NCBI GenBank assembly: GCA_050011895.1
Contig: JBEKIF010000021.1
Coordinates: 12,432-76,431 of the forward strand
From: DATBGO01 sp050011895
GTDB lineage: Bacteria > Actinomycetota > Actinomycetes > Streptosporangiales > Streptosporangiaceae
Reading direction: 5' to 3'
DNA length: 64,000 nt
The number at the start of each line of letters is the position of its first letter. Within the stretch, counting starts at the first letter, position 1. The notes beneath the pieces were generated by a model. The model searched no databases, was not told the DNA's origin, and was given only the letters and a program-made list of their open reading frames with translations. Shown here one piece after another: positions 60,214-64,000 of this stretch. The position numbers were made by a program, and so were the translations under genes.

Positions 60214-61314
60214 CTACGGCACCCGATCGACGATGCGGGCGGCGGAGTCGGCTGCCAGCCGCAGGATATCGGCGATGTGCAACGCTCGGACGGCTGATTT
60301 CCGGCGGCGTAGTCCCTGGCGGAGCTGGCGCAGGCAGCCGGGATTGACTGCCACCACGTAATCAATCCCGGCTGCTTCGATCTCATCGATCTTGGGATCG
60401 AGTACCCGCCGGGAGTCGCGGGGCCGTACCAGCGCGTAAGTGCCGGCCGCTCCGCAGCACCGGGCAGCGCCGGCCAGCTCGACGTACTCGGCCACTGTGC
60501 TGAGTAGCGCCCGCGGTTCGCGCCATACGTCAAGGCCGTTACGCAGATGGCAGGAATCCTGCAGAGCGACCCGGGCCGGCCGGTCCCCGATCCGCACCTG
60601 GCCGGTCACTCTGTTCTGCAGGTATTCCGACAGCTCCATGACCCGGTCCCTGCCGATCACCGAGGACAGGTGCGCGGCGCACCCGCCGGACGTGGTCACG
60701 ATCTGCCCCGGCAGCTGGGCGCCGAGCTGGCCGGCCAGCTGTCTGCCCCGCACGCGCTCACCGTTATGTGCGTGCAGCGCGCCGCAGCACCCCTGGTTGC
60801 CCGGGACGGCGAGTTCGGGCGCCAGCGCCAGCGCCGATCTGCTCACCTCCGGGAACAGGCTCCGCTCGAAGCAACCAAGCATCAGCGAGTGCTGGGACGC
60901 AGTCGCCGGAGTGTGGGCGGCGCCGCGCAGCCGGCCGGCGATCTGGTGCGCCCAGGCGCGTTCCGCCGCGAAGATCAGGAGCCGGACGACCAGCGGCCGG
61001 CCGCGCCCGGTCCACTGGAAATCCCGCCACTGCTCGAGGAGCTCGCCGTACTGCACTCCCGCCGGGCACACCGGTTCGCAGGCCCGGCAGCCCAGACAGA
61101 AGGAGACCTGCTCGGCCAGCGTCGGGTCGTCGGGTCGCAGCGTGCCGGATTCGAGCGCCCGCATCAGGGTGATCCTGCCCCGTGGCGAGGATGCCTCATC
61201 AGCGGTAAGCGCGTACGTCGGGCACGCCGGCAGGCAGAAGCCGCAGGAGATGCAGCGGCTGAGCAGCGCCGGGTCGAAGATCGAGCCAGCATCCGACACC
61301 ATGTCGCCGGTCAT
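60214..61314 (-). CDS. glcF: Glycolate oxidase iron-sulfur subunit
   Basis: 366 residues. Two [4Fe-4S] motifs near the start (CISCGFCLPACPTYAL; CLGCRACEPVCPAGVQYGEL), then two CCG-type cysteine domains (LGCFERSLFPEV, GCCGALHAHNG; SCHLRNG, RCCGAAGTYAL). This is the GlcF pattern; with GlcD it oxidises glycolate (or a related 2-hydroxy acid) and passes electrons through Fe-S clusters to the quinone pool. The ATG shares a base with the glcD stop (TGATG), so translation is coupled. Also similar to LutA and other lactate-oxidase subunits. Confidence 0.88.
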   Translation of the reverse strand: MTGDMVSDAGSIFDPALLSRCISCGFCLPACPTYALTADEASSPRGRITLMRALESGTLRPDDPTLAEQVSFCLGCRACEPVCPAGVQYGELLEQWRDFQWTGRGRPLVVRLLIFAAERAWAHQIAGRLRGAAHTPATASQHSLMLGCFERSLFPEVSRSALALAPELAVPGNQGCCGALHAHNGERVRGRQLAGQLGAQLPGQIVTTSGGCAAHLSSVIGRDRVMELSEYLQNRVTGQVRIGDRPARVALQDSCHLRNGLDVWREPRALLSTVAEYVELAGAARCCGAAGTYALVRPRDSRRVLDPKIDEIEAAGIDYVVAVNPGCLRQLRQGLRRRKSAVRALHIADILRLAADSAARIVDRVP

Positions 61315-62711
61315 CAGGACCCCAGCTTTCCGGGATTGAGGATGCCAGCAGGGTCGAAGGCCGTTTTGATCCGCCGGATCAGGTCCAGCTGCGCCTTTCC
61401 GAGGCGCTGTTCCAGGTAAGGCAGCTTGGCGGCCCCGACCCCGTGCTCGCCGGTGATTGTGCCGCCGAGCTCAATCGCGGTGCGGAAGACGTCGGCGAAG
61501 GCACGCTCGGCACGGGCGATTCCCTCGGTGTCCTCGGCGGATTCCAGCACGCAGGTCGGATGCAGGTTGCCGTCGCCAGCGTGTCCGAAAGTCGCGATAG
61601 TGACCCGGTGCCGCGCGGCGATCGCGTCGATGCGCGCGACCATCTCGGCCAGCCGGGGCCTTGGCACGCTGGCGTCCTCGAGAATCGTCAGCGAGCCCAG
61701 CCGGGACAGCGCCGGAAGGGTGCAGCGCCGGGCGGTCAGCAGCGCCTCGGACTCGGTGACATCACCGGCGGTCTGGACTCCGATTGCGCCGGAGTCCTCG
61801 CAGACAGCCGTGATTCGCTCGAAGCTGCGTGCCACGGTTGCCTCATCACCGTCGTCGCCGAACAGCAGCAGGGCACCGGCGTCGGCATGCAGGCCCAGAT
61901 GCGCGTACTGCTCAACCGCGTCCATGCAGCTGCGGTCGAGAAACTCCAGCGTCGACGGGATCACCCCCGCGGCGAGGATGCCGGACACGGCACGGCCGGC
62001 CTGGGTCAGCGAATCGAAGTAGGCCAGGCCGGTGCGACTGGCGGACGGATCCGGCAGCAGCGCGACCGTTACCTCGGTGATCACGCCGAGGGTGCCCTCG
62101 GATCCGGTGATCAGCCGGGTCAGGTCGTAGCCGGCGACATCCTTCCAGAGACGGCCGCCGGTCCGCACGATCTCGCCGGTCGGGAGCACGACCGTCAGCC
62201 CCAGCACGTAGTTGCGGGTTACGCCGTACTTCAGCCCACGCAGCCCGCCGGCGCAGGTGGCGACGTTGCCGCCGATCGTGGAGACGGTGCGGCTGCCCGG
62301 ATCCGGCGGATAGAACAGGCCATGCTCCGCCGCAGCATCGTTGAGCGCCATTGTTGAGACCCCCGGCTCGGCTCGTGCCAGCATCTCCTCGGGCGCTACC
62401 TCCAGAATGCTGTTCATCCGCGCGGTGGACAGCACAATGCCGCCGGTGAGCGGGACGGTTCCCGCGCACAGATTGGAGCCGGCCCCCCGCGGGACGACCG
62501 GGATACCGTGCTCGGTAGCCAGCCGCAAGATCCGTGCGACCTGCGCGGCGTCGGCCGGCGCTATGACAGCATCCGGCATCTCACGGAACAACGGTGTCGC
62601 GTCGCGCGCGTAAACGACAAGCTCGCCATCGGCCAGCCGGAGGTTCTCCGATCCAGCGATGGCGCGCAACTCGGTCAGAACGGGCCGAGGAATACGGGTT
62701 TCACCAGGCAC
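61314..62711 (-). CDS. glcD: FAD-linked 2-hydroxy-acid dehydrogenase (glycolate oxidase GlcD type)
   Basis: 465 residues, vanillyl-alcohol-oxidase-type FAD enzyme. Signatures: VVYARDATPLFREMPDAVIA, the FAD-binding PRGAGSNLCAGTVPLTGG, STIGGNVATCAGGLRGLKYG, GSEGTLGVITEVTVALLPDP, GHAGDGNLHPT with substrate His, and GEHGVGAAKLPYL at the end. With the Fe-S subunit downstream it is expected to oxidise glycolate to glyoxylate; D-lactate is an alternative. No glcE-like gene follows. It starts at ATG 62711. Confidence 0.9.
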   Translation of the reverse strand: MPGETRIPRPVLTELRAIAGSENLRLADGELVVYARDATPLFREMPDAVIAPADAAQVARILRLATEHGIPVVPRGAGSNLCAGTVPLTGGIVLSTARMNSILEVAPEEMLARAEPGVSTMALNDAAAEHGLFYPPDPGSRTVSTIGGNVATCAGGLRGLKYGVTRNYVLGLTVVLPTGEIVRTGGRLWKDVAGYDLTRLITGSEGTLGVITEVTVALLPDPSASRTGLAYFDSLTQAGRAVSGILAAGVIPSTLEFLDRSCMDAVEQYAHLGLHADAGALLLFGDDGDEATVARSFERITAVCEDSGAIGVQTAGDVTESEALLTARRCTLPALSRLGSLTILEDASVPRPRLAEMVARIDAIAARHRVTIATFGHAGDGNLHPTCVLESAEDTEGIARAERAFADVFRTAIELGGTITGEHGVGAAKLPYLEQRLGKAQLDLIRRIKTAFDPAGILNPGKLGS

Positions 62712-62888
62712 TGTCAGTCAAGCAAACACGCCCGGCACGACGTTGTCCATACCGCCACGGTATCCGTCAGCGGCGCGGTGACTCTTTTTGAGTCTCTCGT
62801 CAGTGACCCGACAGCCTCTTGCCGATGCGGGAGCCTCCAGCCTGGTCGGACGAAGTGGCAGGTGTAGCCGTCGGGATAGCGCTCGGGC

Positions 62889-63401
62889 TCAGGCGCCGCA
62901 GGCGGTGACCGGAGAGCTAGGGCCGCAGTAGTTGACGTTGTTGGCATAGACGATGTCAGTTTGCGTGTGAAGGGTAATAATTATCCGGCCCTTCGGCGTG
63001 TCTGCTTGGTCGGTGGTGCGTGCTACCTGGCCGGTGGCCGACTTGCCGGACACCGAGGACAGCTGTCCGCTGGCGTTGTCGCCATCGCGGATCACATTGC
63101 CGGAGATGCTGTCGCACGGCGGCGGGTTCTGGCTGCACCACCTGTAGGTTCGCAACGATATGGTGAATTGCCCGTTGTCACGGATGACAAGGTTCCCGCT
63201 GTGCCTGCGCCAGGTACCCGCGAACGTGGCGAAGCTCTGCGGGCTTGGCGATTCAGGTGCGATGGGCCTAGCCGACGTCGGCGTTAACTTGCTGGCTGTG
63301 GCGGAGCCTCCGCCGCAGCCGCCGGCGAGCAGGACGGTCAGCGTCGCTGCGGCGAGCGTGCGGTGGCGCCACCTGCGGTGGTGTTGGGCCGGGCTAGGCA
63401 T
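62889..63401 (-). CDS. Putative lipoprotein of unknown function
   Basis: 170 residues (up to 176 if the GTG at 63419 is used). An Arg-rich N-terminus, hydrophobic core LAAATLTVLLAGGC with a lipobox (L-A-G-G-C), then a low-complexity Ser/Thr/Pro stretch, and a compact beta-rich domain (about 60-170) with W, Cys pairs and RWCSQNPPPCDSISGNVIRD. Cys residues there may form disulfides in the envelope. I know no name for this family. Upstream AAGG supports the ATG at 63401. Outer-face location inferred. Confidence 0.7.
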   Translation of the reverse strand: MPSPAQHHRRWRHRTLAAATLTVLLAGGCGGGSATASKLTPTSARPIAPESPSPQSFATFAGTWRRHSGNLVIRDNGQFTISLRTYRWCSQNPPPCDSISGNVIRDGDNASGQLSSVSGKSATGQVARTTDQADTPKGRIIITLHTQTDIVYANNVNYCGPSSPVTACGA

Positions 63402-63892
63402 TCGTGGCCTTGGTATCACTGTGCATTCGCTCTTTCCTGGCTAACCGGAAAATCACCCTCACCTTAGCCATCCGGGCGCAGCGGACCCCCGGCCGGTGAC
63501 CGTCGGCATGGTGGGGTCACGCTGCGTGGGCGAGGCCGACAGGTAGTGCACCTGCGCATGCGGCCAGGACGGCGCGAGGCTGACTGGCTGGGCCAGGGAC
63601 GCAGGCACGGTCCCCCACGTCGCGCTCCGGAAGCCTCGCCAGGCTGCGCACCACGGCGGAGCCGGTCCAGAGGTCCGTCTGTCGCGGGCCCTTGGACTCT
63701 GCCCGCGGCGGCGGCTACGCGCTGGAGTCGAGGTACCAGCCCGACCGGGGACGGCGAAGGGCAGCGGCGTGCGCCGGGCAGCTGCTCGCCTAGCATGGAT
63801 TGCTACGCAGCTTCGTGCCTGCCTCGGTGGAGGTGCCAGGGCCGGCGACGCCGGCGACCTGGTTTTAGCGCGTAACAGGACAGGAGCACGAA
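63402..63892. other. Intergenic stretch before eno
   Basis: 491 bp. Frames here are Arg/Pro-rich and look like shadows; no gene recognised. Nearest eno there is the ribosome site AGGAGC. Confidence 0.4.
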
Positions 63893-64000
63893 ATGGCAGG
63901 TTTTGACGTCACCGAGCTATCCGCGCTGGAGATCCTCGATTCGCGCGGCACGCCCACGCTGGCGGTCACGATCGGGCTTGGTGACGGGACGACCGCCCGG
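63893..64000 (+). CDS. eno: Enolase, N-terminal fragment (continues past window)
   Basis: The last 36 codons read MAGFDVTELSALEILDSRGT then PTLAVTIGL, matching the enolase start, where I-L-D-S-R-G-x-P-T is conserved. It converts 2-phosphoglycerate to phosphoenolpyruvate in glycolysis. AGGAG lies 6-7 nt ahead of the ATG at 63893. The rest lies outside the window. Confidence 0.9.
   Translation, partial: MAGFDVTELSALEILDSRGTPTLAVTIGLGDGTTAR

Noticed and set aside
63464..63796. Minus-strand frame before eno
   Set aside because: Arg/Pro/Gly-rich composition without family signature; no start site.
1..64000. tRNA, rRNA, CRISPR array, phage or conjugative module
   Set aside because: No cloverleaf with CCA-type arms, no regular spacer repeats and no phage or transfer gene set were seen by eye; a tRNA scan was not possible.

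Overview
The window is GC-rich throughout, uses GTG/TTG (and apparently one CTG) starts, and encodes typical Actinomycetota families: SARP, LAL-type LuxR, SpoIIE phosphatase, DUF2637, DinB/DUF664, a bacterial dynamin and a B12-riboswitch-controlled metE. I read it as chromosomal DNA of a soil actinomycete with a large genome. Genus cannot be decided from the sequence alone.

Layout. 0-9 kb: tail of a dynamin-like GTPase, a scar with two gene relics, carbamate kinase, a fused GNAT/NDP-forming acyl-CoA ligase, then a SnoaL-like protein divergent from a PadR regulator around a perfect 19-bp palindrome, and a quinone-oxidoreductase-like enzyme. 8-14 kb: methionine block on the minus strand (metE under a cobalamin riboswitch, then metZ and metX), with a copied metE leader and gene relics between metE and metZ. 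14-22 kb: cytochrome P450, alpha/beta hydrolase, PaaK-like CoA ligase and a large secreted deacetylase with a duplicated module pair. 22-31 kb: a 4-hydroxyphenylacetate (homoprotocatechuate) degradation cluster. An IclR repressor is divergent from hpaC-like and hpaB genes, followed by a FAH-RraA fusion, a GntR regulator, a DapA-family lyase, hpaE and hpaD; two 15-bp operator-like repeats lie in the divergent promoter. 31-40 kb: flavin monooxygenase-like protein, SDR, a UspA gene with a CTG start, SpoIIE phosphatase, a beta-helix secreted protein, and an epimerase divergent from a TetR regulator over twin operator repeats. 40-46 kb: a three-gene operon (2OG/Fe(II) oxygenase, choline/carnitine acyltransferase, SAM methyltransferase) divergent from an acyl-CoA synthetase. 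I consider this the best candidate for an undescribed pathway: it looks like carnitine-type chemistry (methylate, hydroxylate, O-acylate). 46-54 kb: a triple-repeat membrane protein, CHRD-like secreted protein, NlpC/P60 hydrolase, DinB protein, DUF2637 protein with a His-rich tail, SARP regulator and an unusual Cys-rich protein. 54-64 kb: an orphan HypX (CO-forming [NiFe]-hydrogenase maturation), an N-truncated LuxR next to a relic barrel gene, a K+ channel with RCK domains, glcF/glcD-like glycolate oxidase genes, a lipoprotein and the start of enolase.

A recurring theme is gene decay. I see relics of a PLP decarboxylase, a YVTN beta-propeller, a FhuF-like protein, PspC, RibD, an IS transposase (two places), a LuxR ATPase domain and a barrel protein. 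All functional calls come from reading motifs and recalling families; no database search was possible.
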